A stretch of DNA of 64,000 nucleotides from positions 103,878 through 167,877 of the forward strand of contig CADBHQ010000001.1 of NCBI GenBank assembly GCA_902794535.1. The letters are read 5' to 3'. The stretch's first letter is position 1; each line of letters opens with the position of its first letter. The translations under genes and the position numbers were made by a program. The notes beneath the pieces were generated by a model, which did no database searches, was not told where the DNA came from, and saw nothing but the letters and a program-made list of their open reading frames with translations. The stretch is from Fibrobacter succinogenes. GTDB taxonomy: Bacteria; Fibrobacterota; Fibrobacteria; Fibrobacterales; Fibrobacteraceae. Positions 26,087 to 34,159 of the stretch are shown here, piece by piece.

Positions 26087-28345
26087 ATGAAAGGTTTCGT
26101 TTTTAGCATATTGTCGTTGTTCTTGTTGGTGCTTTCGGGCTGTGCAAGCAAACCTGATACCACGCCGAAGGTGGAACCAATTAATCCGCCTGAAACAGAA
26201 TCTTTTTCGGAACGCGCGCTTAAAGAAAAAATTTCGGATTCCCTTGCGATTCGTCCCTCGTGGACTTACTACCAGTATGCTTTGCAGGCAATGGATAACC
26301 AGGAATGGCTTTTGGCCAGGCATTACTTGGACGAATCCTTGCGTCAGTTGGTTTCTGAAAAATTTGATTCTACCTACAAGAATGTTTCGGCTGCAGAAGA
26401 TTCTGCATACCATGCTTCGATGCCGATTCGCATTGTGCGTGCGTTAGATGAAGTTTACCCCAATGTGGCTGAACTTGGTGAAAGTGCCGAAAATTTTGTC
26501 AGGAACGAAGTCTCTATCGAAGGTGTCGATGCCCTTGATGAAAGTGAAGCCGATAGCGCTGCTTTGCAGGTGATTGAAAGTTTCTTGGATACGCTCGATG
26601 TGTCGCAATTTACGCTCCCGGTACGCTTTAATGAACGCGTGCTGCAAGAAATCTACTACATGACTAATTCGGCTCGCGCTTTTATGTCGGGCTCCTTGAA
26701 CCGTAAGACAGCTTACGATTCCTTGATTTATGCGCAGTTAGACGCTGCGAAAATGCCCCGCGACTTGATTTATTTGGCCTTGGTGGAATCGGGTTTCAAG
26801 CTCAAGGCCTACAGCCGCGCCAAGGCTTCTGGCATGTGGCAGTTCATTCCTGAAACGGGTAAACGTTACGGGCTCGAAGTGGATTACTGGGTTGACATGC
26901 GCCGTAATCCGGAACTTGCAACCAAGGCCGCTCTCAAGTACTTGAACCGCCTGCACGATGAATTTGATGACTGGCTTTTGGCGATGGCCGCCTACAACTG
27001 CGGCGAAGGCCGCGTGCGTCGCTTGCTTCGCGAAATGCAAGAAGATACAACCCGCGACACAACGATTGCGGTGACTTATTGGGACTTGGAACTCCCGAAA
27101 GAAACCATGCGTTACGTGCCGAGAATCTTGGCCGCCATGGTGATTGGACATTATCCAGAACAGTATGAAATGTCTGTTGAACAGACGTACCAGCCGGATT
27201 TTGATACGGTGACGGTTTTTGATTCGTTCCCGCTCGAAGAAGTCGCCAAGCTTTTGAAGGTGACTGAAGATACTTTGCGCAGCTTGAATATGGAATTGGT
27301 AAAGTGGTGTACGCCGCCGAACAAGGAATCGTATTTGTTGCGCTTGCCGGTAGGCACTCGTAGCGCCTTTGTCGAGGGCTACGACAAAATGGAAAAGAAC
27401 AATTTTTCGAGCTGGCATCACCACAAGGTTCGCAAGGGTGAAAACCTGGGCATTATCGCTCGCCAGTATGGTATCAAAATCTCGGAATTGCAGCAGGCAA
27501 ACGACATGAAAAATACCCGCATTAGGGCGGGGCAGAGCTTGCTGATTCCGATCAAGGTGACTCCGAAACCGAAAGCCAATCGCGGCAAGAAACCTCAAAA
27601 GGTGCGCACCTATATCGTACAGTCCGGTGACGATGTCGCCGCTGTGGCTCGCAAGTTCGGTATTTCTCAAGATTCTGTTCGTTCGTGGAATTCCTTGGAT
27701 GTCGCAGCTGTTGTGAAGGCGGGCGATACTTTGGTCGTTTCTAAACCCGAACCGACACCCCAGGTCGAAAATGAAAGCGCTAAGAATCAGCCGTCTAAAA
27801 ATCGCCCGAAGCTTGCGAAGGGCGAAAAGTATGCGGTTCGTGAAGGCGATACCTATGCTGCCATCGCTAAGACTTTCGACATTCCGGTCGTGATGCTTAT
27901 GCAGGCTAACCAAGGCTTTAACAAGCGCTTGATGGTGGGTGATTCCCTGGTTATTCCGGAATACGTGCGCAAGAAGGGCGAAAAGAAACAGGCTAAGTCT
28001 GAATCTTCTAAGCCGGCCGCCAAGAAGCCTTCGAACGAAAAGGTTTCCGTTTATATCGTGCAGCAGGGCGATAACCTGAGCTCGATTTCCCGCAAGTTCG
28101 GAACGTCTGTTGCAAAGCTTCAGGAACTCAACAACATGGGTTCGAATACGAATTTGAGCGTGGGCCAAAAGCTAAAGGTTGCTGGCGCCCCCGAAGTGGA
28201 ATACAAGATTCATACCGTCAAGAAAGGCGAGGGCCTTTGGGATATCGCTCGCCAGTACAAGGTGACCATTGAAGACATCGTCAAGTGGAACGATTTGCAG
28301 GACACCAAAATCAAGATGGGTCAAAAACTGAAAATCAAGCGCTAG
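26087..28345 (+). CDS. MltD-like lytic transglycosylase lipoprotein with five LysM domains
   Basis: Protein of 752 residues from ATG 26087, chosen over GTG 26072 because it begins the lipoprotein signal peptide ending VLSGC. The SLT family 1 catalytic domain carries LIYLALVESGFKLKAYS, with the catalytic Glu in VESGF near residue 235, then ASGMWQFIPETG and AAYNCGEGRV. Five LysM modules fill the C-terminal 300 residues (starts near VRKGENLGIIA, VQSGDDVAAVA, VREGDTYAAIA, VQQGDNLSSIS, VKKGEGLWDIA). It cleaves peptidoglycan glycan strands with formation of anhydromuramic ends. Five LysMs are more than the two or three usual for MltD. Confidence 0.93.
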   Translation: MKGFVFSILSLFLLVLSGCASKPDTTPKVEPINPPETESFSERALKEKISDSLAIRPSWTYYQYALQAMDNQEWLLARHYLDESLRQLVSEKFDSTYKNVSAAEDSAYHASMPIRIVRALDEVYPNVAELGESAENFVRNEVSIEGVDALDESEADSAALQVIESFLDTLDVSQFTLPVRFNERVLQEIYYMTNSARAFMSGSLNRKTAYDSLIYAQLDAAKMPRDLIYLALVESGFKLKAYSRAKASGMWQFIPETGKRYGLEVDYWVDMRRNPELATKAALKYLNRLHDEFDDWLLAMAAYNCGEGRVRRLLREMQEDTTRDTTIAVTYWDLELPKETMRYVPRILAAMVIGHYPEQYEMSVEQTYQPDFDTVTVFDSFPLEEVAKLLKVTEDTLRSLNMELVKWCTPPNKESYLLRLPVGTRSAFVEGYDKMEKNNFSSWHHHKVRKGENLGIIARQYGIKISELQQANDMKNTRIRAGQSLLIPIKVTPKPKANRGKKPQKVRTYIVQSGDDVAAVARKFGISQDSVRSWNSLDVAAVVKAGDTLVVSKPEPTPQVENESAKNQPSKNRPKLAKGEKYAVREGDTYAAIAKTFDIPVVMLMQANQGFNKRLMVGDSLVIPEYVRKKGEKKQAKSESSKPAAKKPSNEKVSVYIVQQGDNLSSISRKFGTSVAKLQELNNMGSNTNLSVGQKLKVAGAPEVEYKIHTVKKGEGLWDIARQYKVTIEDIVKWNDLQDTKIKMGQKLKIKR

Positions 28346-29112
28346 AACAGCGTGATTCCTAAGCTGACATAGGGCTGGAAGAATGTGTCGTAATCCAGCA
28401 TGAATTCGTCGCCGTCGCGGAATTCTCCAGTCTTGCGTTCGAAATAAGTGTGGAAATATTCGTGATTGTTGCGGAATCCGCCCGACAAGAAGAATCCGTG
28501 CCAGGCCATGCGTGCGCCAGCGCCGTAAGCGTAACCGTAAATGGCGGGCGAGGTGAACTTGGTGTCGTCGGCAAAGAAGGTCTTTCCGAATACGGCACCG
28601 CCGAATGCATAAAGCTTGAACATGAACTGGTGCTTGTAATTCATGACAATAGGTAGGGCAAAGTCAAAACCGAGTTGGAATAGGGCGGTGTGAATTTCGT
28701 GGCGGCCTTCGATGTCGCTTGTGTCGAACGGGGCTTCAAAGAAATCGTCGTATTCTTCAAAGTCTGCGTAGGCAGCTTTCTTATCTTGGGGCTCGTGGCT
28801 CACTCCCAGGTACTGGTAGCCCGCCATAAGGTAAATGTCGAACCATTCGGTTAGGGGAAGACTACCCGAAGCTCCGTAAATAAAGGTGTTGTCGAGGGTG
28901 ATGTTGTGCTTTCGGCCGTTGACTTTGTAGGAGTAGTTCACATTTTTTGCTTTGATGTTGTTGAATTCTATGTAGGGACCGAACGATCCTCGGTCTTCGA
29001 ATTCCTTGTAGTCGCTGGCGGTGGAGGTTGCCATAGAGGTGTCTATGACAATCCTGTCGGCAAATGTGAGGGAGCAGCAAAGCAAAACCAGGGTGAAAAT
29101 TTTCTTTCTCAT
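28342..29112 (-). CDS. Probable outer-membrane beta-barrel protein, unknown function
   Basis: Protein of 256 residues with signal peptide (MRKKIFTLVLLCCSLTFA) and alternating amphipathic strands throughout, ending with QPYVSLGITLF, a terminal aromatic residue typical of outer-membrane barrels. I do not recognise a specific family. Its stop overlaps the stop of the convergent MltD-like gene by three bases within a CTAG, so there is no intergenic terminator. The upstream region on the minus strand (29113-29280) is AT-rich and shared with the divergent ankyrin gene. Confidence 0.75.
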   Translation of the reverse strand: MRKKIFTLVLLCCSLTFADRIVIDTSMATSTASDYKEFEDRGSFGPYIEFNNIKAKNVNYSYKVNGRKHNITLDNTFIYGASGSLPLTEWFDIYLMAGYQYLGVSHEPQDKKAAYADFEEYDDFFEAPFDTSDIEGRHEIHTALFQLGFDFALPIVMNYKHQFMFKLYAFGGAVFGKTFFADDTKFTSPAIYGYAYGAGARMAWHGFFLSGGFRNNHEYFHTYFERKTGEFRDGDEFMLDYDTFFQPYVSLGITLF

Positions 29113-29280
29113 GCCTCAAATATATATATGATTGTTGAAAAGAGAAAAAAGGGGCTGTGGAGGCGTGGGGGATATTTTGGTAAAAAAAAGTTCTAAATCG
29201 AGTTTTTTTGTATTTATTCCCCAAAAATTGATTATTTTTTAGACCAAAATTAAGAAAAACCTCATTTGGAGCAGAATTTT

Positions 29281-30018
29281 ATGAAAAAGCAGTTGTTGGC
29301 CCTTTGCGCCGCCGCATTGATGGTTTCCGTTACCGGTTGTAACGACAAGATGGATCCGAATGATCCGCAGTCCGTGCGTAAGTACCTGACCAAGCAACAG
29401 ATTCCCTTTACCCCGAACCAGTTCGTTTCTTATGCAGTGAACGGTGATACTGCCAAGATGACGCTCTTCTTGCAGGCTTCTTTCGAAATTGACGCTCCGG
29501 CCGACAACGGCAACAACGCTGTGGCTATCGCTGCCAACAAGGGCAACATGGTGGTGCTCAACTATTTGTTCGAACATGGTGCAAAGGCCGACGTGAAGAA
29601 CGGCAACGGCGAAGCTGTGCTCGACAACGCCGTGATGATGGGCAACAAGGAAGTGGTGAACCGCCTCTTGACCCAGCTCAAGGCCGAAGGTGCTGAAACC
29701 CAGACGCTCGGTACTGCAGTTCTCCTCGCCGCAAAGACTGGCAAGGTCGACATGCTCGAAGTTTTGGCCGAAGCCGGTGCACCGCTCGATTCCCGTAGCG
29801 CTGACGGTTACCTCCCGATTCACTGGACTGTGAAGAACGGTAACTATGACGCCATGATGTTCCTCATCAACAAGGGTGTCGATGTGAACGCCAAGTGCGG
29901 TCAGGGCTATTCTGTGCTCGACTGGGCTACCAACGAAGGCTATACCCGCCTGATCAAGGCCCTTAAGAAGGCTGGCGCCAAGAATACTCCGCAGTACTTC
30001 AAGGATTCCAAGAAGTAA
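29281..30018 (+). CDS. Ankyrin-repeat lipoprotein
   Basis: Protein of 245 residues from ATG 29281, preceded by TTGGAG at a 9-nt distance. The signal peptide ends VSVTGC, a lipobox. From about residue 55 there are five or six ankyrin repeats, recognisable by NNAVAIAANKGNMVVLNYLFEHGA, EVVNRLLTQL, DGYLPIHWTVKNGN and GYSVLDWATNEGYTRLIKAL. Ankyrin proteins bind other proteins; an envelope partner is likely but unknown. A terminator lies between it and the TonB operon. Confidence 0.88.
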   Translation: MKKQLLALCAAALMVSVTGCNDKMDPNDPQSVRKYLTKQQIPFTPNQFVSYAVNGDTAKMTLFLQASFEIDAPADNGNNAVAIAANKGNMVVLNYLFEHGAKADVKNGNGEAVLDNAVMMGNKEVVNRLLTQLKAEGAETQTLGTAVLLAAKTGKVDMLEVLAEAGAPLDSRSADGYLPIHWTVKNGNYDAMMFLINKGVDVNAKCGQGYSVLDWATNEGYTRLIKALKKAGAKNTPQYFKDSKK

Positions 30019-30056
30019 TTCTTGAATTTTACGCAAATTTCGCGATTTTCTCGCTT

Positions 30057-30090
30057 AGAACCGTGGTCTAGTGGCCGCGGTTCTTTGTAT
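30057..30090 (+). terminator. Rho-independent terminator
   Basis: AGAACCGTGG (30057-30066) pairs with CCGCGGTTCT (30075-30084), one G-U pair, loop TCTAGTGG, followed by T-rich sequence. It separates the ankyrin lipoprotein from the TonB operon, and its T-rich tail runs into the start of the DUF3450 gene. Confidence 0.8.
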
Positions 30091-30099
30091 TTTTCGCAT

Positions 30100-30894
30100 A
30101 TGAAATTTCATTTACTGACCAAGATATTCCTTTGCCTGAGCCTTGCGGGCGTTGTTTCGCAGGCGCAGGAAACGGTTGAAAGTGTCCGTCGCCAAATTAA
30201 GGCGGTTGAGGCTGAAACGGCTCGCGAAAAATCGCTCCATGAGGCTGAAAAGAAACGCCATGCCGAATTTGTCGAAGTGGGCCGCAAAAAAGTGCAGGCG
30301 CTTGCCTCACAGAACAAGACCTTGAAGGCCGAAATCGATTCCTTGAAGGCGGAACTCCAGAATTTGGCTAACGTGCGCCAGAAATCCCTGGGCACAGTCA
30401 AGTACTTTGAAAACCGTAAGGCCAAGTACGGCGAATCGCTTGCCATGGTAATCGATTCCTTGGTGCCGGTATTTGAATCTGACTTTCCGTACCGCAACGA
30501 CGAAACCGTCAAAAGCATTCAAGAAATTGCAAACCAGCTCCATAAGGGCCTGATTGAAGCGGACGACGGCTTGAACCGTGCGCTCGAAGTCTTTTACGAC
30601 CGCATTCGCCTGGGGTACACGACCGAAGTGTACAAGGGATTCTTGCAGGTGGATGCTCGCAATGTTCCGGGTACTTACTTGCGCTATGGTGCAGTTGCCT
30701 CGATTTTCGTGAGCAACGATGGCAACGATGTGCTGTGGCTTAGCCGGACGGCCGATGGCGGTTATGCCTGGAAGAACGTGTCTGATGACCTTGCCATGCG
30801 CACGGCAATGAAGGATGTAATGAAGGTGGCCGAAGGAAAGACGGCTCCGAGACTTGTCATGATTCCGGTGACGATTCCGAAGGAGGGCAAGTAA
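30100..30894 (+). CDS. DUF3450 periplasmic coiled-coil protein, TonB-system associated
   Basis: Protein of 264 residues. ATG 30100 starts a signal peptide (MKFHLLTKIFLCLSLAGVVSQAQ); the longer upstream frame would place it behind non-signal sequence. Residues 25-110 are coiled coil, followed by a conserved-looking C-terminal domain (PGTYLRYGAVASIFVSNDG, LWLSRTADGGYAW). DUF3450 proteins occur first in TonB operons of the TtpC type in Vibrio and Shewanella (family knowledge), exactly the context here. Probably a periplasmic partner of the ExbB-like protein encoded next. The next ATG touches its stop. Confidence 0.85.
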   Translation: MKFHLLTKIFLCLSLAGVVSQAQETVESVRRQIKAVEAETAREKSLHEAEKKRHAEFVEVGRKKVQALASQNKTLKAEIDSLKAELQNLANVRQKSLGTVKYFENRKAKYGESLAMVIDSLVPVFESDFPYRNDETVKSIQEIANQLHKGLIEADDGLNRALEVFYDRIRLGYTTEVYKGFLQVDARNVPGTYLRYGAVASIFVSNDGNDVLWLSRTADGGYAWKNVSDDLAMRTAMKDVMKVAEGKTAPRLVMIPVTIPKEGK

Positions 30895-32406
30895 ATGAAA
30901 TGTGAAATGTGGAATGTGAGATGTGGAGTGGCTTCTCTCGTTTTGGCGGCCTCTCTTGCAACATTGGCTCCGCTCTCTTACGCTCAGCAGAATGCCGATA
31001 TCGATGCTGTGAAGCAGCGTGCCGCATTGAACAGTGCGAAGGCTGATTTGGAAGAAGCCCGCAAAAAGCGCGACATGGCTGTTGCCGCTCGCTGGAAGGA
31101 CCGCGAAACGGCCAACCAGGAACGCGAACTCTTTAACGAAAAGTATAACGAAAGCAAGGAAAAGGTCGACGCCTTGATGTCGGAACGTGCACGCCTGTTC
31201 GAAGACGTGCGTGTTGCTCGCGAAGACTTGGCTCAGGTGAAACTGCAGGCCGAAAAGGCTCGCGCCGAATACTTGTCGCTGGCTGCTGGCCCTGAACGCT
31301 TGGAAACGCTTGCGAAGTTCAGCGAACAGGGAATTCCGTTCAAGATTGCTGAACGTGTCGAAGTGCAGAATAAGGTCAAGAAAGAAATGGGCCTGTATAG
31401 GGACGATCCCTTGCGCATTGCTCAAGCTGTTTTGAATGCTGCCAAGAATGAAATGGAATTCTCTCGCGAAGTCCAGGTAGAAAATGCCGAACTTGTTTTC
31501 GGAAACGCAGTGGCACAAGGTGGTCGCATGCGCCTGGGCGGACTTTACGCGATGCAGATGGCTAACGCTGTCGATATCAACGGCTTGCATCCGGCTGCTT
31601 TGATGCTCCCGGTGGCTGGCGAAAAGAAGCGCGTGTTCAGCTGGCAAGAAAACTTGACTCCCGATACCAAGTCTGAAATCAGCAAGGCTTTTGTCGAATC
31701 GAAAGATTCCGCCTACGTGATGGTGCCGGTCGATGTGCTCTTGAGTACCGAACTTTCGTCTGAAATGGCAAACCACCAGGAAACCACCTGGAAAGACGAC
31801 TTGAGGGAATTCTTCAAGAACGGTGGTCTTTTGATGTACCCGCTGTCTGTGCTCTTTGCGCTGGGTCTTTTGATTGCCTTGTGGCGCTTTGTGTGGCTCT
31901 CTTATAGGGGCTTTGGTTCTATTGCCGCACACCGTGTGATTAAGGCTCTGAAGGCGGGCGATATCGAATCTGCTCGCAAGCTTGCCGTAAAGACTCACGG
32001 CGAAGTCGGTCGCGTGCTCAAGACGGTGCTGACCAAGAATTACAAGGACCGCGAAAGTGCAGAACGCGCCCTCGAAGAACTTTTCTCTGCTGAAGTTCCC
32101 AAGCTGGATTTTGGTCTGAACTGGATTTCTGTGTTTGCGGCTGTGGCTCCGTTGCTTGGCCTTTTGGGTACGGTGATGGGAATGATTGAACTTTTCGACG
32201 TGATTACCATGCACGGTACCTCTGACCCGAAACTTTTGGCAGGCGGTATTTCGATTGCTCTTGTCACGACGGAAACGGGTTTGATTGTTGCCATTCCGTT
32301 GCAGCTGATTCACACGTTCCTGGTGAACCGTTCTGAAGCCTTGCGCGGTCGCATGGAAAAGGCCGGTCTTGCCGTGTTGAATGCTCTTTGGATTAAGGAA
32401 AAGTAG
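30895..32406 (+). CDS. TtpC-like MotA/TolQ/ExbB proton-channel protein with periplasmic coiled coil
   Basis: Protein of 503 residues. A signal-like hydrophobic N-terminus (GVASLVLAASLATLAPLSYA) is followed by a periplasmic coiled coil (about 35-130) and a globular part, then a C-terminal ExbB domain with membrane segments near 315-335 and 405-470 (LLGLLGTVMGMIELFDVI). This is the layout of TtpC, an extra ExbB-like subunit of TonB2 systems. The first 14 residues are encoded by a degenerate tandem repeat of ATGTGA/ATGTGG type (30900-30931), leaving several possible ATG starts; I keep 30895. It overlaps the next start by one base. Confidence 0.85.
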   Translation: MKCEMWNVRCGVASLVLAASLATLAPLSYAQQNADIDAVKQRAALNSAKADLEEARKKRDMAVAARWKDRETANQERELFNEKYNESKEKVDALMSERARLFEDVRVAREDLAQVKLQAEKARAEYLSLAAGPERLETLAKFSEQGIPFKIAERVEVQNKVKKEMGLYRDDPLRIAQAVLNAAKNEMEFSREVQVENAELVFGNAVAQGGRMRLGGLYAMQMANAVDINGLHPAALMLPVAGEKKRVFSWQENLTPDTKSEISKAFVESKDSAYVMVPVDVLLSTELSSEMANHQETTWKDDLREFFKNGGLLMYPLSVLFALGLLIALWRFVWLSYRGFGSIAAHRVIKALKAGDIESARKLAVKTHGEVGRVLKTVLTKNYKDRESAERALEELFSAEVPKLDFGLNWISVFAAVAPLLGLLGTVMGMIELFDVITMHGTSDPKLLAGGISIALVTTETGLIVAIPLQLIHTFLVNRSEALRGRMEKAGLAVLNALWIKEK

Positions 32407-33068
32407 TGCCTGCAGTAGACCAAAATTCCGTACTTGAAGCGGCAATGGCAATCCTCTTTAGAGGAGGCTGGGTGCTTGCCCCGATCTTTGTGTTGGGGTG
32501 GTTCGGTTGGTTTTTAATGCTCGAACGCTACGCCTACTACTTTATGCTTCGCGGTGGTACCGTGAATGGTGTGGTAGGTGGATTCTGGAAGAATCTCGAA
32601 AAGAAGGGCGAAGATTTCGCCTTCGAAAAACTTTCGCACCACCGGTTCGGATACTTCTATGCGCTTGCCCGCGATGTTCGCAATTATCGCGACCAAGGGC
32701 CTACTGCGGTCCGCAACGCCATGGAAGAAACGCGCCATCGTATATCGCTCAATTTGTCTAGATCGCTCAAGACGATTTCGACATGCGCCGCTCTTTCTCC
32801 GATGCTTGGCTTGTTGGGTACGGTTTCGGGCATGGTTCACACATTTGAAAACATTAAGCTGTTCGGTTTCGGAAACCCGGTGCTTTTTGCCGACGGTATT
32901 TCTGAAGCTTTGCTCACGACGCAGGCGGGACTTTTGATGTCGTTCCCGCTGATGCTTGCCTATAACTTCTTGGCGGGCCGTGTCGAAAAAATCGAGGAAT
33001 TGGCCTGGAGCGAAGCGCTCAAGTACGAAAGCTACGTTTTTAAAGAAGGAAAGTTTGAGGTCAAATAA
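32406..33068 (+). CDS. exbB: ExbB-type biopolymer transport protein
   Basis: Protein of 220 residues, GTG start at 32406 overlapping the previous stop. Three membrane segments: VLAPIFVLGWFGWFLML (about 19-38), TCAALSPMLGLLGTVSGMVHTF (about 120-142) and LLTTQAGLLMSFPLMLAYNFLAG (about 170-195). The GLLGTVSGM motif and the polar residues in segments 2 and 3 are characteristic of ExbB/TolQ. It forms the pentameric proton channel around an ExbD dimer that energises TonB. Its position between TtpC-like and ExbD genes supports ExbB rather than TolQ. Confidence 0.9.
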   Translation: MPAVDQNSVLEAAMAILFRGGWVLAPIFVLGWFGWFLMLERYAYYFMLRGGTVNGVVGGFWKNLEKKGEDFAFEKLSHHRFGYFYALARDVRNYRDQGPTAVRNAMEETRHRISLNLSRSLKTISTCAALSPMLGLLGTVSGMVHTFENIKLFGFGNPVLFADGISEALLTTQAGLLMSFPLMLAYNFLAGRVEKIEELAWSEALKYESYVFKEGKFEVK

Positions 33069-33472
33069 TGAGTTTTATTCGTAAAAGAGTTCATGATACA
33101 GGAAAGATTGACGTGTCGCCGATGCTCGACTGCGTCTTTATCCTGCTTATCTTCTTTATTGTGACGTCGACTTTCACGCGCGAAACAGGCGTGGACGTTA
33201 CCAAGCCCAAGGCAAGTTCTGCAAAGGACTTGGCCAAGGAAAGCATTTTGATTGGCGTGACTCGCCAGGGTACGATTCACATTAACGAAACCCAGGTGAA
33301 TCTTACGACTTTGAATACGGTGCTCCGCCAGATGATGGCTGAAGCCCCTGACCGCCCGGTGATTATCGTGAGCGACCGCGATGCCCCTAATGGTGTGGTT
33401 GTCGATATTCTCGATGAATGCAACCTCGCCAAGGTCCGCAAAGTTTCTATTTCGGCGAATAAGGAAGAATAG
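33068..33472 (+). CDS. exbD: ExbD-type biopolymer transport protein
   Basis: Protein of 134 residues with a single N-terminal membrane segment (about 20-38) whose sequence PMLDCVFILLIFFIV carries the essential Asp (D21) of the ExbD/TolR/MotB class. The periplasmic domain follows (ESILIGVTRQGTIHINE ... RPVIIVSDRDAPNG). It couples proton flow to TonB. The ATG overlaps the exbB stop (TAATG). tonB follows after 11 nt. Confidence 0.93.
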   Translation: MSFIRKRVHDTGKIDVSPMLDCVFILLIFFIVTSTFTRETGVDVTKPKASSAKDLAKESILIGVTRQGTIHINETQVNLTTLNTVLRQMMAEAPDRPVIIVSDRDAPNGVVVDILDECNLAKVRKVSISANKEE

Positions 33473-33483
33473 CCCCGTTTTTT

Positions 33484-34125
33484 ATGCTTGATTTTGTTGG
33501 AAAATATCTCCGTTACCCGATTGCACTAGTGCTCTCCTTTGTGTTGAGTGCGGTGTTTTTCCTTGCGATTCCGGTGATTAATGCATTGATGTCTGATAAG
33601 GGCGTTAAAGGGCAAAAGGAATTGGAGGCCGTGACCGAGGTGGAAGTTCTGGTGAGTGAAAAGAAACCGGAAGTCAAGCAGAAGGTGATTCGCACGATTG
33701 TGAACCCGAATCCGTTCAAGATTACCTCGAACATGGGGGTGTCTCGCAGTCAGAATTTCCAGATGGATTTGTCGCTTGCCCGCGGTGCTGCTGGCGATGG
33801 CGTGGCTGTTGGTACGGGCTCCATGGAAAACGTGGTGTACGAAGCGGGCGAAGTGGACGAACAGGCCCAAGTTTTGCGTGAAATCCAGCCCAAGTTCCCC
33901 GAAAAGGCGAAACGCATGGGTGTTTCGGGTTATGTGAAAGTCTTGATTGTGATTGATGTGAATGGTGATGTGGCGCAGGCTCAGGTGTTGACGCAGGATC
34001 CTGCCGGCTATGGATTTGATAACGAAGCTTTGAAGGCTGTAAGACAGTGGAAGTTTAGCCCCGCGCAGTTGGGCGGATTCCCCGTGGCACAGAAGGCCAC
34101 AAAGGAGTTCCGCTTTGTCAATTGA
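33484..34125 (+). CDS. tonB: TonB-family energy transducer
   Basis: Protein of 213 residues: a membrane anchor (about 12-35, ALVLSFVLSAVFFLAIPVIN), a short linker with few prolines, and a C-terminal TonB domain (about 125-213) with PKFPEKAKRMGVSGYVKVLIV and AVRQWKFSPAQ. It contacts the TonB box of outer-membrane receptors. The short linker suggests a TonB2-like protein that may need the DUF3450/TtpC partners. No TonB-dependent receptor is encoded nearby. An AAAGGAG near its 3' end may serve as the Shine-Dalgarno sequence of a TTG start in the next frame. Confidence 0.9.
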   Translation: MLDFVGKYLRYPIALVLSFVLSAVFFLAIPVINALMSDKGVKGQKELEAVTEVEVLVSEKKPEVKQKVIRTIVNPNPFKITSNMGVSRSQNFQMDLSLARGAAGDGVAVGTGSMENVVYEAGEVDEQAQVLREIQPKFPEKAKRMGVSGYVKVLIVIDVNGDVAQAQVLTQDPAGYGFDNEALKAVRQWKFSPAQLGGFPVAQKATKEFRFVN

Positions 34126-34159
34126 TTTTAATTACAAATTGTTTTTCTTTTTTAAAAAG

